Origin: Janthinobacterium tructae
GTDB lineage: Bacteria; Pseudomonadota; Gammaproteobacteria; Burkholderiales; Burkholderiaceae_D
Direction: 5' to 3'
Length of the DNA: 64,000 nt
NCBI RefSeq assembly: GCF_006517255.1
Contig: NZ_CP041185.1
Location: 1,798,001 to 1,862,000, forward strand
Position numbers and translations under genes: made by a program. Within the stretch, counting starts at the first letter, position 1. Every line of letters begins with the position of its first letter. Shown one piece after another: positions 17,557-25,665 of this stretch. The notes under the pieces are model-generated. The model worked only from the letters and a program-made list of their open reading frames with translations, did not search any database and was not told where the DNA came from.

Positions 17557-18363
17557 TCAGAAGGTCGGCAGCGCTGGCAGCGGCGCGCCGCTCCACTTGC
17601 GCGCGATGGCGTCGAGTTCCCCGTTCAGCTTGACGTAGTAGATGAAGTTGTTGAGCCACTGGTGCAGCTCGAAGTCGCCGCGGCGCACGGCCATCGAGTT
17701 CGGTTGCAGCGAGTAGGAGAAGCGGACTTCGATCTTGCCGGCGCCGCGCGTCTTAATGATGTCAAGCGCCATCGTGCTGGGAATCGAGACGGCGTCGACC
17801 TGTTTGCTGAGCAAGGCCTGGGTGACGGTGGCGTCATCCTCGAAACGCACGATGGCCGTGCCGGCCGGCGCCATGCGGCTCAGCGCCGTGTCATTCGTGG
17901 TGCCGCGGGTCACGCCCACCTTCTTGCCTTTCAAATCGGCCAGGGCCTTGAATTTGCCGCCCACCGGCGCGACGATCGCCAGTTCGAACGCGCTGTAGGG
18001 CATGGTGAACATCAAAGTCTTGGCCCGTTCCGGCGTGGGCGCCAGGGTCGCCACGAGGAAATCGACCTTGCCCGATTCCAGCGACGGCACGCGCGAGGGC
18101 GCCGTCAGGGGTACGACTTCCACGGGCAGGTTCAGGTATTTGCCAATCAGGTTGGCGACATCGACGTCATAGCCGACGGGCACGCCCTTGGCGTCGATGC
18201 TGCCAAACGGCGGCGTGCCGCTGACCACGCCGATGGTCAGCTTGCCTTTCTTGATCAGGTCGCCAAGCGTCTGGGCGCCGGCATCGGCCGCCGCACCGAG
18301 GGTGCACGTAGCGGCCAGCGCGCAAGCCACGATCTTCGTGTAAAACAGTGTAGTCATCTTCAT
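17557..18363 (-). CDS. Periplasmic polar amino acid-type ABC substrate-binding protein
   Basis: This 268-residue periplasmic binding protein is of the family 3 (GlnH/HisJ/opine) type. It has a signal peptide of about 28 residues ending near AADAGA, then LTIGVVSGTPPFGSIDAKG, GYDVDVANLIGKYLNLPVEVVPL and the hinge stretch KKVGVTRGTTNDTALSRM. It is the first gene of the nine-gene operon. The usual GlnH-type Arg that clamps an amino acid carboxylate is expected near the GTTND segment, but the Arg before it may not be equivalent. The ligand is more likely an amino-sugar, sugar acid or Amadori/opine-like compound than a plain amino acid, judging from the downstream genes. Confidence 0.88.
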   Translation of the reverse strand: MKMTTLFYTKIVACALAATCTLGAAADAGAQTLGDLIKKGKLTIGVVSGTPPFGSIDAKGVPVGYDVDVANLIGKYLNLPVEVVPLTAPSRVPSLESGKVDFLVATLAPTPERAKTLMFTMPYSAFELAIVAPVGGKFKALADLKGKKVGVTRGTTNDTALSRMAPAGTAIVRFEDDATVTQALLSKQVDAVSIPSTMALDIIKTRGAGKIEVRFSYSLQPNSMAVRRGDFELHQWLNNFIYYVKLNGELDAIARKWSGAPLPALPTF

Positions 18364-18530
18364 GTTTCAGTCTCCTGTGATCCCGGTACCGGCCTCGTCG
18401 AGGCACTTCCGGGAATATTGTCAAATGGACGATTCAGATCGTCTCTTGCCATGTCGTTTCAACTTACTTTCAACCTCATGCCATTGCCCTGCCTTGCCGA
18501 TTCATGCCCCTTTCCAGTGTGAATACATTC

Positions 18531-18548
18531 TATGAAACCGGTTCCATA
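18531..18548. promoter_or_regulatory. LacI-family operator upstream of the catabolic operon
   Basis: TATGAAACCGGTTCCATA is an 18-base inverted repeat with one mismatched pair and the central ACCGGT core typical of LacI-family sites. On the minus strand a TAGAAT -10-like hexamer (plus 18527-18532) abuts it, about 165 bases upstream of the binding-protein start. Repressor bound here would block that promoter. It shares its core with the operator upstream of the LacI gene at 19690. Confidence 0.75.
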
Positions 18549-18556
18549 ACTTTCCC

Positions 18557-18576
18557 AAAAAAAAGGGCAACGCCCT
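18557..18576 (-). terminator. Short terminator after the LacI-family gene
   Basis: On the minus strand AGGGC, a GTT loop and GCCCT form a 5-bp hairpin followed by seven to eight T, starting 8 bases beyond the regulator stop codon. The stem is short but the T-run is long, so it should separate the regulator transcript from the operon promoter that lies just beyond it. Confidence 0.6.
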
Positions 18577-18583
18577 CTTCGCT

Positions 18584-19651
18584 TCAATCGCCATCCTTGC
18601 CTGCATCCCCGCCACGGGTGGAATGGCGCACAATCAACTTACCTGGCAACAGCACTTCGCGCGGCGGGCACTGCTCGCCCTGCAGGCGCGACAGCATGCA
18701 CGTCATCGCCGAAAAACCGATTTCATAGGTCTGCTGCTCGATCGTGCTCAGGCCCGCCAACGGCGACCACGGCAATTCGTCAAAGCCCAGCAAACCCACA
18801 TCCTGCGGCATACGTAATTCGAGGCGCTGCAGCATCAGCGCCAGTTCCAGCGCCACCATGCCATTCGAGGCCAGCAGCGCCACGCGGCGGCCGCGCCACT
18901 GCGCCAGGCAGTGACGCACCTGCGCGTCGATGGAAGGACGGTCGTCCAGGTCCACTGCCAGCACTGCGCCCACGCAGCCTGGATGCTCGGCCATCACGGC
19001 CTGGAAACCCTCGGCGCGCATCAGGCGCGAGCTGACGCCCGTCAAGGGCGGCGCGACGAAAGCGATGGCGTCGAAACCCTGCTCGATCAGATGCGCCGTG
19101 GCCAGGCGGCCCGCCTGCACATTGTCCAGGCCCACCAGGTCAAAATCGGCGCCCTCGATGCGGCGGTCGACCAGCACGATGGGCATGTCCGCCTGCTGCA
19201 AGTCGGACGACTGAATATTGCGCCCCTGCGTGTTGACGATCAACCCTTCCACGCTGTACGAGCGCAGCGCGGCCAGCGACTGGCGTTCGCGCTGTTCATC
19301 ATTGCCGGTATTACATAAAATCAGGGTATAGCCATGTTGCTGGCAGGCCGCTTCCACGCCTTGCAGCACGGCCACCGTGTAAGGGTTCAGCATATCGGCC
19401 ACGACCATGCCGATCAGGCGCGTGCGTCCGCGCTTGAGGCCGCGCGCCATCTGGTTCGGCTGGTAGCCGAGGCGCGCGATGGTGCTGTCGATCTGCTGGC
19501 GGATGTTCTCGGACAAAGCGTCCAGTTCACCGCCGAGAAAGCGCGACACGCTGGTCTTCGACACGCCCGCCTCGCGCGCCACCTGGGCGATGGTCACGGG
19601 CCGGACCGATTCGCCCGAGAGGTTTTTTTTATTGCCGCGTACTGAATCCAA
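18584..19651 (-). CDS. LacI-family transcriptional regulator
   Basis: This 355-residue repressor has an N-terminal LacI helix-turn-helix (VTIAQVAREAGVSKTSVSRFL, about residues 18-38), the hinge region NQMARGLKRGRTRLIGMVV and a periplasmic-binding-protein-like sensor domain. It probably starts at the TTG at 19651, which has GGAG about 7 bases upstream. A GTG further in would remove residues before the HTH only. It lies directly upstream of, and in line with, the nine-gene operon. Operators of its class occur before that operon and before its own start, so it most likely represses both until a sugar-type effector binds. Confidence 0.9.
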   Translation of the reverse strand: MDSVRGNKKNLSGESVRPVTIAQVAREAGVSKTSVSRFLGGELDALSENIRQQIDSTIARLGYQPNQMARGLKRGRTRLIGMVVADMLNPYTVAVLQGVEAACQQHGYTLILCNTGNDEQRERQSLAALRSYSVEGLIVNTQGRNIQSSDLQQADMPIVLVDRRIEGADFDLVGLDNVQAGRLATAHLIEQGFDAIAFVAPPLTGVSSRLMRAEGFQAVMAEHPGCVGAVLAVDLDDRPSIDAQVRHCLAQWRGRRVALLASNGMVALELALMLQRLELRMPQDVGLLGFDELPWSPLAGLSTIEQQTYEIGFSAMTCMLSRLQGEQCPPREVLLPGKLIVRHSTRGGDAGKDGD

Positions 19652-19689
19652 GCTTGCTCTCCACTACCTGTTGACGTTCATATTTTTAT

Positions 19690-19707
19690 TTTGGAACCGG
19701 TTCCAAA
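19690..19707. promoter_or_regulatory. LacI-family operator upstream of the regulator gene
   Basis: TTTGGAACCGGTTCCAAA is a perfect 18-base palindrome 39 bases before the regulator start. It matches the operator at 18531 in its inner GAAACCGGTTCC/GGAACCGGTTCC core, which supports autoregulation by the same protein. Confidence 0.8.
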
Positions 19708-19839
19708 GATAGCACCCACACATTGATGACGCAAGCGATTTGATTGCCTGTGGCGGCGAAGGAACAAGATGGGGACATCAATGGAAAGGCGCCGCCCGCA
19801 CCCGGCAAACGCAGGAGGCGGGCGGCGCTGACTGAAAAG

Positions 19840-21210
19840 TTACTGGATTACCGTATAGCAAGGCACATACGCCGTGCCCGCCAGTTTCATCCGGTGCTGC
19901 GCCACGAAGGACGCCAGCAGCGCATCCATGGGGCCGGCGATGGATTTGTCGCCGTGGATCTCGAAGTTGCCATGCTCTTCGATCGAACGGATGCCGTCAT
20001 CCTTGACGTTGCCCGCCACCACGCCGGAAAATGCACGGCGCAGCTGGGCTGCCAGCAAGTGCGTGGGCTGGTTCTTGTGCAGGCTCAGGTTGCGCATGTT
20101 TTCATGCGTGGGCTGGAACGGCTTCTGGAATTCGTGGTCGATCTTCAGCAGCCAATTGAAGTAATACGCGTCGCTGTGCGCCTTGCGGAATTCGCGCACC
20201 AGGCGTATGCCTTCGAGCATTTCGCGCGCCACCAGTTCCGGGTCGTCGATGATGATCTTGTAGCGCTGCTGCGCTTCCGGCCCCAGGGTGTCGCTGATGA
20301 ACTGGTTGATCTGCACGAAGTACTCGCGCGAGGTTTCCGGCCCCGTGAAGATCAACGGGAACGGGATGTCTGCATTGTCCGGGTGCAGCAGGATGCCCAG
20401 GATATACAGGATTTCTTCGGCCGTGCCCGCGCCGCCGGGGAACACGACAATGCCGTGGCCGGCGCGCACGAACGCTTCCAGGCGCTTTTCGATGTCCGGC
20501 ATGATGACCAGGTCATTGACGATGGGGTTCGGCGATTCGGCCGCGATGATGCCCGGCTCCGTGATGCCCAGGTAGCGGCCATTGTGCAAACGCTGCTTGG
20601 CGTGGCCGATGGTGGCGCCCTTCATGGGGCCCTTCATGGCGCCCGGGCCGCAACCGGTGCAGATGTCGAGGCCGCGCAAGCCCAGCTGGTAGCCCACTTC
20701 CTTCGAATAATTGTATTCGGCGCGGTTGATCGAATGGCCGCCCCAGCAGACGACCAGGTTCGGGTTGAGCTGGGTTTGCAGCACATTCGCGTTGCGCAGG
20801 ATGTGGAAGACGGCGTCCGTCACGCCTTCCGTGCTCTGCAAGTCGAATTTCGGATTGCCCGTGACTTCATCGCTGACGAAGATGATGTCGCGCAGCACGG
20901 CAAACAGGTGTTCGTGGATGCCCTTGATCATCTTGCCATCGACAAAGGCGATGGCTGGCGCGCCCTTGATGTCGAGCTTGATGCCGCGCTCGCGCTGAAT
21001 GATGGAGATTTCAAACGACTGGTAGCGCTCCAGCAGGGCGCGGCCATCGTCGATGGTACTGCCGCAATTCAAGACCGCCAGCGCGCAGCGGCGGAAAGTG
21101 TTGTACAGGCCGCCCTGGCTGGTGTCGAGCAGTTTGTTGACTTCAGTCTTGGAGAGCACGTCCAGGCGGCCTTCCGGTGAAACCAGAGTATCGATAACGT
21201 CGTGTTCCAT
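19840..21210 (-). CDS. ppnN: Pyrimidine/purine nucleotide 5'-monophosphate nucleosidase PpnN
   Basis: This 456-residue cytosolic enzyme (E. coli PpnN/YgdH has 454) splits nucleoside monophosphates into base and ribose 5-phosphate and is controlled by (p)ppGpp in E. coli. The LOG-type motif PGGAGTAEE lies at residues 258-266, with CTGCGPGAMKGPMKGA at 184-199. The N-terminal regulatory domain contains LNCGSTIDDGRALLERY. The ATG at 21210 fits the family start MEHDVIDTLVSPEG; upstream in-frame codons encode no family sequence. It is divergent from the peptide transporter gene, with 311 bases between them. Confidence 0.93.
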   Translation of the reverse strand: MEHDVIDTLVSPEGRLDVLSKTEVNKLLDTSQGGLYNTFRRCALAVLNCGSTIDDGRALLERYQSFEISIIQRERGIKLDIKGAPAIAFVDGKMIKGIHEHLFAVLRDIIFVSDEVTGNPKFDLQSTEGVTDAVFHILRNANVLQTQLNPNLVVCWGGHSINRAEYNYSKEVGYQLGLRGLDICTGCGPGAMKGPMKGATIGHAKQRLHNGRYLGITEPGIIAAESPNPIVNDLVIMPDIEKRLEAFVRAGHGIVVFPGGAGTAEEILYILGILLHPDNADIPFPLIFTGPETSREYFVQINQFISDTLGPEAQQRYKIIIDDPELVAREMLEGIRLVREFRKAHSDAYYFNWLLKIDHEFQKPFQPTHENMRNLSLHKNQPTHLLAAQLRRAFSGVVAGNVKDDGIRSIEEHGNFEIHGDKSIAGPMDALLASFVAQHRMKLAGTAYVPCYTVIQ

Positions 21211-21521
21211 AATGCGAAAAATTCCTTTAAAAATCGATGCTCGAAGGTCTTGCAACCTTAATATACGACAAGTCGGGCAAGTTGTGCTGTGCCGCCGCAA
21301 AATCGCCCGGGCCGCCCTTGCCTGCAAACCGGTTTGATTAATATGAAACAGTCATTCTTGCTAATGCGAATCGAAACCTTCTTTCAGCGCAATTTGTAGA
21401 TTAGAATGCCTGCCTATTGGAATTCCCGTGCGTGAGGTTCTTCATGAGAGTCCCCGCCGCCCGCAGGCTTCCATAAGTTCGTTGTATCGATTGACTATAA
21501 TAATTTTTCAGGAGGAACCGC
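21211..21521. other. Divergent intergenic region between ppnN and the POT transporter (311 bases)
   Basis: The region is more AT-rich than its neighbours and should hold both promoters. It contains a perfect 12-base palindrome CAAACCGGTTTG (21325-21336) whose core resembles the LacI-type operators 1.6 kb away. It also contains TATAAT at 21496-21501, which lies only about 9 bases before the AGGAGG ribosome site of the transporter, too close for a normal leader. No small gene or RNA was recognised. Confidence 0.4.
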
Positions 21522-23027
21522 ATGAGCGGTGCGACTACGCCCAACAAGGAAGCCGTTATTCCCGAGTTCAAGCAGATTATGGGCCATCCAAGCCCATTGT
21601 GGATGTTGTTCATGACTGAATTCTGGGAACGCTTCGCGTTCTACGGAGTTCGCTGGGCGCTGGTACTGTACATCGTGGCCCAGTTCCATGCTGGCGACGG
21701 TTCGGGACAGGCAGCGGCCAACCTGACCTACGGTTCCTTCCTCGCGCTGGTGTACGCCGGCGCCCTGTTCGGCGGTTACATCGCCGACCGGGTCATCGGT
21801 TACCAGCGCTCGATCCTGCTGGGTGCCATCTTCATGGCAGCCGGCCTGTTCTGCATCTCGGTGCCGAACCAGGACATCTTCAACCTGGGCCTGGCCACGA
21901 TGATCGTCGGTAACGGCATGTTCAAGCCGAACATCTCGACCATGGTCGGCAAGCTGTACACGACAGCCGATCCGCGCCGCGACAGCGGTTTCACGATCTT
22001 CTACATGGGTATCAACATGGGCGCCATGGTCGCGCCCGTCTTCACCCAGTGGCTGGCCGAGTCGATCTTCGGCACCAGCGCCATGCCTTCGTACAAGATG
22101 GTCTTCATGGCGTCCGGTTTCGGCATGCTGATCAGCCTGGTATGGTTCTTCATCGGCCGCCGCGCCCTGAAGGGCATCGGCGCACCGGAAGCCGGTTCCG
22201 GCAACCCGATGCGCGTCGTCTGGGTCGCCCTGGGCTGCCTGTGCGTGATCCCGCTGATGTACTTCCTGCTGACCGTCGGCGCTGAAAAGCTGCAAATCGT
22301 CCTGACCGTGCTGTTCGTCGGCCTGGCCTTCATGCTGATGATCGAAGGCATCCGCAACGGCAAAGTGGCGCGCGACCGCGTCATCGCCATGCTGCTGATC
22401 TTCGTCTTCAACATCCTGTTCTGGATGTTCTTCGAACAGGCTGGCAGCTCGTTTACCTTCCTGGCTGACAAGATCGTCAACCGCGACCTGGGCTTCTGGA
22501 TCTTCCCGACCGCCTACTTCCAGACCGTCAACTCGGTTGCCATCATCGTCTTCGCGCCTCTCATCGCCGCCGTCTGGGTCTACCTGGCACGCCACAATGT
22601 CAATCCATCGATCCCGCGCAAATTCGGCCTGGGCTTGCTGGGGAACGCATTGGCCTTCGGTTTGCTGATCTTCGCTCTGTCGAGCCTGGTTGGCGCCGAT
22701 AACAAGATCCCGTTCTGGACCCTGACCACCGTCTACGTGCTGCAATCGATCGGCGAGCTGTGCCTGTCGCCTATCGGCCTGTCGATGGTCACCAAGCTGG
22801 CGCCAGTGCGCCTGGTTGGCCTGGGCATGGGCGGCTGGTTCCTGTCGACCGGTATCGGCAACAACCTGTCGGGCATTTTCGCCAGCCACGTCAGCGGCAC
22901 CAGCGGCATGTCGGTGCAATCGGCCCTGTCCGGCTACACCTTCGGCTTCTGGTCCCTGCTGGGCGCCGGCGTGATCCTGTTCCTGATCGCACCGCTGATC
23001 AACAAACTGATGCACGGCGTGAAGTAA
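21522..23027 (+). CDS. Proton-dependent oligopeptide transporter (POT/PTR family)
   Basis: This 501-residue inner-membrane symporter imports di- and tripeptides with protons. The family motif ExxERFxYY appears as [10 protein letters not shown] (residues 33-42), followed by about 14 membrane spans. [14 protein letters not shown] in the C-terminal half corresponds to the PTR signature region. The start has a strong AGGAGG 6 bases upstream. It stands alone and ends at a strong hairpin. E. coli homologues are DtpA-D; which of these it matches cannot be decided here. Confidence 0.92.
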   Translation: MSGATTPNKEAVIPEFKQIMGHPSPLWMLFMTEFWERFAFYGVRWALVLYIVAQFHAGDGSGQAAANLTYGSFLALVYAGALFGGYIADRVIGYQRSILLGAIFMAAGLFCISVPNQDIFNLGLATMIVGNGMFKPNISTMVGKLYTTADPRRDSGFTIFYMGINMGAMVAPVFTQWLAESIFGTSAMPSYKMVFMASGFGMLISLVWFFIGRRALKGIGAPEAGSGNPMRVVWVALGCLCVIPLMYFLLTVGAEKLQIVLTVLFVGLAFMLMIEGIRNGKVARDRVIAMLLIFVFNILFWMFFEQAGSSFTFLADKIVNRDLGFWIFPTAYFQTVNSVAIIVFAPLIAAVWVYLARHNVNPSIPRKFGLGLLGNALAFGLLIFALSSLVGADNKIPFWTLTTVYVLQSIGELCLSPIGLSMVTKLAPVRLVGLGMGGWFLSTGIGNNLSGIFASHVSGTSGMSVQSALSGYTFGFWSLLGAGVILFLIAPLINKLMHGVK

Positions 23028-23043
23028 GCGTTCTGCCCTGGAT

Positions 23044-23073
23044 AAAAACGGCGGCCTGCGGGCCGCCGTTTTT
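23044..23073. terminator. Bidirectional-type terminator after the POT transporter
   Basis: AAAAACGGCGGCC (23044-23056) pairs perfectly with GGCCGCCGTTTTT (23061-23073) around a TGCG loop. It has a T-run on the plus strand and the mirror A-run on the other side. It lies 17 bases past the transporter stop. Confidence 0.92.
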
Positions 23074-23157
23074 CATTCCGGCGCCGGCTTTCCCCTTGCC
23101 GGGCGGTACAATACTGACAGGGCCAGCGGCCATCGACCAACTTACACAAAGAATCCC

Positions 23158-23844
23158 ATGTCCAGCATCTCCACCACCTCGCCCCTCTCCGACGACGAAT
23201 ACGCCGAACTCGACACCCTGCTGGCGGCGCCCGCCCTGGCCGGTGCCGCCATGGACGTGTCGATGCTGGAAGGCTTCCTCACGGCCATCGCCCTGAGCCC
23301 GAAACAGATCACGTCGGAACAATGGCTGCCATGGGTCTGGGACAAGGCGGCCGGCAGCGCCTTGCCAGCACAGGACGAGGCCAGCGAACGGGCGGCCAGC
23401 CTGGCGCAGCGACATCACGCTTACATGGTCGAATGGCTGGCGAAGGACCCGGACAGCTTCGAGCCCATCTACGTCTGCGGCCCAGAATGGAGCGTGAGCG
23501 CCTGGTGCGCCGGTTTTGTCCTTGGCACGAGCCTGGACAAGCCCCAGTGGGCGGCCCTGGCCGTCAGCCACCCGCAATACCTGGCGCCGTTCCAGCACCT
23601 GGCCTCTGCCAGCGAGCTCGATGACGATGCGGCCGAAGCGGCCATGGATGGCGTGATTCCCGCCGTCATCGCCATCAACGCCGCCTGGGCGCGCCAGCGC
23701 CACCTGAAAAGCCAGGCGCAAAGCCAGTCCGGCGCCACCGTCTTGCGCGAGATACCAAAAACGGGCCGCAACGACCCGTGCCACTGCGGCAGCGGCAAGA
23801 AGTACAAGAAGTGTTGTGCCGACGCCGATAGCGCGGCGAACTAA
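23158..23844 (+). CDS. UPF0149/YecA-family protein with C-terminal SEC-C zinc motif
   Basis: This 228-residue cytosolic protein has a YecA-like helical domain ([15 protein letters not shown]... then [15 protein letters not shown], about residues 10-190). A C-terminal SEC-C motif follows, [18 protein letters not shown], which binds zinc through Cys/Cys/Cys. In E. coli YecA the same motif binds metal and the protein associates with ribosomes and SecA-linked processes. A translation- or export-associated role is therefore likely, though not shown for this copy. The next gene begins 12 bases downstream. Confidence 0.85.
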   Translation: MSSISTTSPLSDDEYAELDTLLAAPALAGAAMDVSMLEGFLTAIALSPKQITSEQWLPWVWDKAAGSALPAQDEASERAASLAQRHHAYMVEWLAKDPDSFEPIYVCGPEWSVSAWCAGFVLGTSLDKPQWAALAVSHPQYLAPFQHLASASELDDDAAEAAMDGVIPAVIAINAAWARQRHLKSQAQSQSGATVLREIPKTGRNDPCHCGSGKKYKKCCADADSAAN

Positions 23845-23856
23845 GGCAGCACCTCC

Positions 23857-25551
23857 TTGCGCCAGCTGCTGACGGCCATCCTGCACTTCCTGCTGCGCCA
23901 CGCGCTGCAGTTCGCGCTGTTCATCGTCATCCTGCTGGCCGGACGCCTGCTGCTGGCCGAATGGCGCGCCTACAGCGCCGGCAGCGAGGCCGTCGCCGCA
24001 CTGCGCCAGGCGTCCGACAGCGCCGGCAGCCATGGCGCCGGCCTGGCCGCTGCCGCCACGGCGCGTGTCAACGCCCTGCAAAAAACCTCGCAAACGGCCA
24101 TCGCCGCGCGCCTGGCGCATGTGCAGGCCCAATTGCGTCAACTGCGCGCAAAGCAGCAGCCTTCGCTGTTCACCCTCCCCCTGCCCGACACGAACACGCT
24201 GGCCTTGCATGCGCAGGCGGAAGCGGCGCGCCGCGTGGAAATCGAAGTGCTGGCGCAGGAAGCCCGTTATCTGAGCGCCCTGCAAGCGGCAGTCGAAGGC
24301 GAAGATGCGCGGCACACGCTGGCGCGCCTGCAGGCGGAACACGTCAGCGCGTATGCCGCGCTGCAGCACAACCAGGCCCAGCGCCGGCAACTGGAAGCGC
24401 AGCACCCCGTGGCGGCGCGCCTGCCTGGCAGCGACGCTTACGCGCAGCTGTCGCAGCTCGAAGCCGAGGGTCAGCGCCTGCGCGAGATCAACCTGCAAGC
24501 GTATCGCGCCTGGCTGGCGCAACGCGCACGCACCAACAATGCGGCCCACCCCGCCCCATTCGCCATCGATGGCGCGGCGCTGGCCGGCACCCTGACGCCC
24601 GTGCAGGCGGCCATCGCCACGAGCGAGGCGCAGCTGGCGCGCAACTGGATCGCCCGCTGGCGCGCGCCCGTGCTGGACGTGGTGCCCACGGCGGCCCTGC
24701 TGGTGCTGTCGGCCATCCTTCTGCCCGTCGCCATCAAGGCCTTCTTTTACTTCGTGCTGGCGCCCCTTGCCGCGCGCTTGCCGCCGCTGTCGGTCGCGCG
24801 CGAGCTGCAAGCCGGCGATGCCAGCCTGCCCCTGCCGCCGCAGGGCGCATCGCGCATTTCCTCCGTCTCGCAGGCATTGCTGCTGCAGCCGGGCCAGCAG
24901 ATGCTGATCCACCCCGCATACCTGCAGTCGTCGCCCGTCAGCAGCACCAAGCGCACGCAGTGGCTGCTGGACTGGCGCTTCCCATTTACGAGCCTGGCGG
25001 CCGGCATGGCGGCGCTGACGCGGCTGCACAGCGACGTACCAGCATCCGTGACGATTTCCGCCAGCGACGACCCGCTGCTGGAAATCGCCGTCGTCCGCCT
25101 GCCGGCCGGCAGCGCATTGGTATTCCAGCCACGGGGCCTCGTGGGACTGATCTGCGACTCGAACCAGCCGCTGGCGATATCGAGCCACTGGCGCCTGGGC
25201 AGCCTGCATGCCTGGTTCACCCTGCAGCTGCGCTTCATCGTCTTTCGCGGCCCCGTCACGCTGATCGTGCGCGGCTGCCGCGGCGTGCGCCTGGAGCGCG
25301 CCGGCCAGGGCCGCGCCATCAGCCAGTCCGCCACCCTGGGATTTACCACCAACGTGCTGTACTCGACGATGCGCAGCGAAACCTTCCTCCCCTACCTGCG
25401 CGGTCAGCAAGCGCTGCTCAACGACCGCTTCGACGGCGATAACGGCGTCTACCTGTATGAAGAAACCCCGCGCCACGGCAAGCAGCCGGGCAAGGTGGGC
25501 AGCTGGTTCGAGGGTTTTACGGATGCAATCTTGAAAGTGTTCGGCATCTAG
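23857..25551 (+). CDS. Large membrane-anchored coiled-coil protein of unknown function
   Basis: This 564-residue protein has an N-terminal membrane span (LRHALQFALFIVILLAGRLLL, about 13-33), a long Ala/Gln/Glu-rich coiled coil (about 40-225) and a second span near 270-295 (VLDVVPTAALLVLSAILLPVAI). The last 260 residues look mainly beta and include LVFQPRGLVGLI and GPVTLIVRGCRGVRLERAG. That part is reminiscent of AIM24/TIGR00266-type beta domains, but I am not certain. The only available start is a TTG at 23857, 12 bases after the YecA stop, with AAGG overlapping that stop. Codon use is strongly coding throughout. The function is unknown. Confidence 0.7.
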   Translation: MRQLLTAILHFLLRHALQFALFIVILLAGRLLLAEWRAYSAGSEAVAALRQASDSAGSHGAGLAAAATARVNALQKTSQTAIAARLAHVQAQLRQLRAKQQPSLFTLPLPDTNTLALHAQAEAARRVEIEVLAQEARYLSALQAAVEGEDARHTLARLQAEHVSAYAALQHNQAQRRQLEAQHPVAARLPGSDAYAQLSQLEAEGQRLREINLQAYRAWLAQRARTNNAAHPAPFAIDGAALAGTLTPVQAAIATSEAQLARNWIARWRAPVLDVVPTAALLVLSAILLPVAIKAFFYFVLAPLAARLPPLSVARELQAGDASLPLPPQGASRISSVSQALLLQPGQQMLIHPAYLQSSPVSSTKRTQWLLDWRFPFTSLAAGMAALTRLHSDVPASVTISASDDPLLEIAVVRLPAGSALVFQPRGLVGLICDSNQPLAISSHWRLGSLHAWFTLQLRFIVFRGPVTLIVRGCRGVRLERAGQGRAISQSATLGFTTNVLYSTMRSETFLPYLRGQQALLNDRFDGDNGVYLYEETPRHGKQPGKVGSWFEGFTDAILKVFGI

Positions 25552-25665
25552 CCGAGGAAACCAAGAAAGGCGGCGCGCATCGTGCAGGAATGCCCGCTGG
25601 AGTTCAGCTCCAGCTACACGGGCTGCGCGCCAGCCATCGAGCTGGCCGCGCGCTACCAGAGGTAG
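25552..25665 (+). pseudogene. Coding-like in-frame tail after the stop of the membrane protein (possible gene remnant)
   Basis: Directly after the TAG at 25549-25551 the same frame stays open for 37 codons to another TAG at 25663. Codons 25567-25662 end in G or C in 30 of 32 cases, the pattern of real genes here. They would encode a segment containing CPLEFSSSYTGCAPAIELAA with two Cys. No good start codon with a ribosome site exists; a GTG at 25582 is the only candidate. It could be the end of a decayed gene or a tail lost through a stop mutation. It overlaps the last 13 bases of the TonB receptor gene on the other strand. Confidence 0.3.

Noticed and set aside
21496..21501. TATAAT as the promoter of the POT transporter
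   Set aside because: It lies about 9 bases before the ribosome-binding site, which would leave almost no leader, and no -35 hexamer is present.
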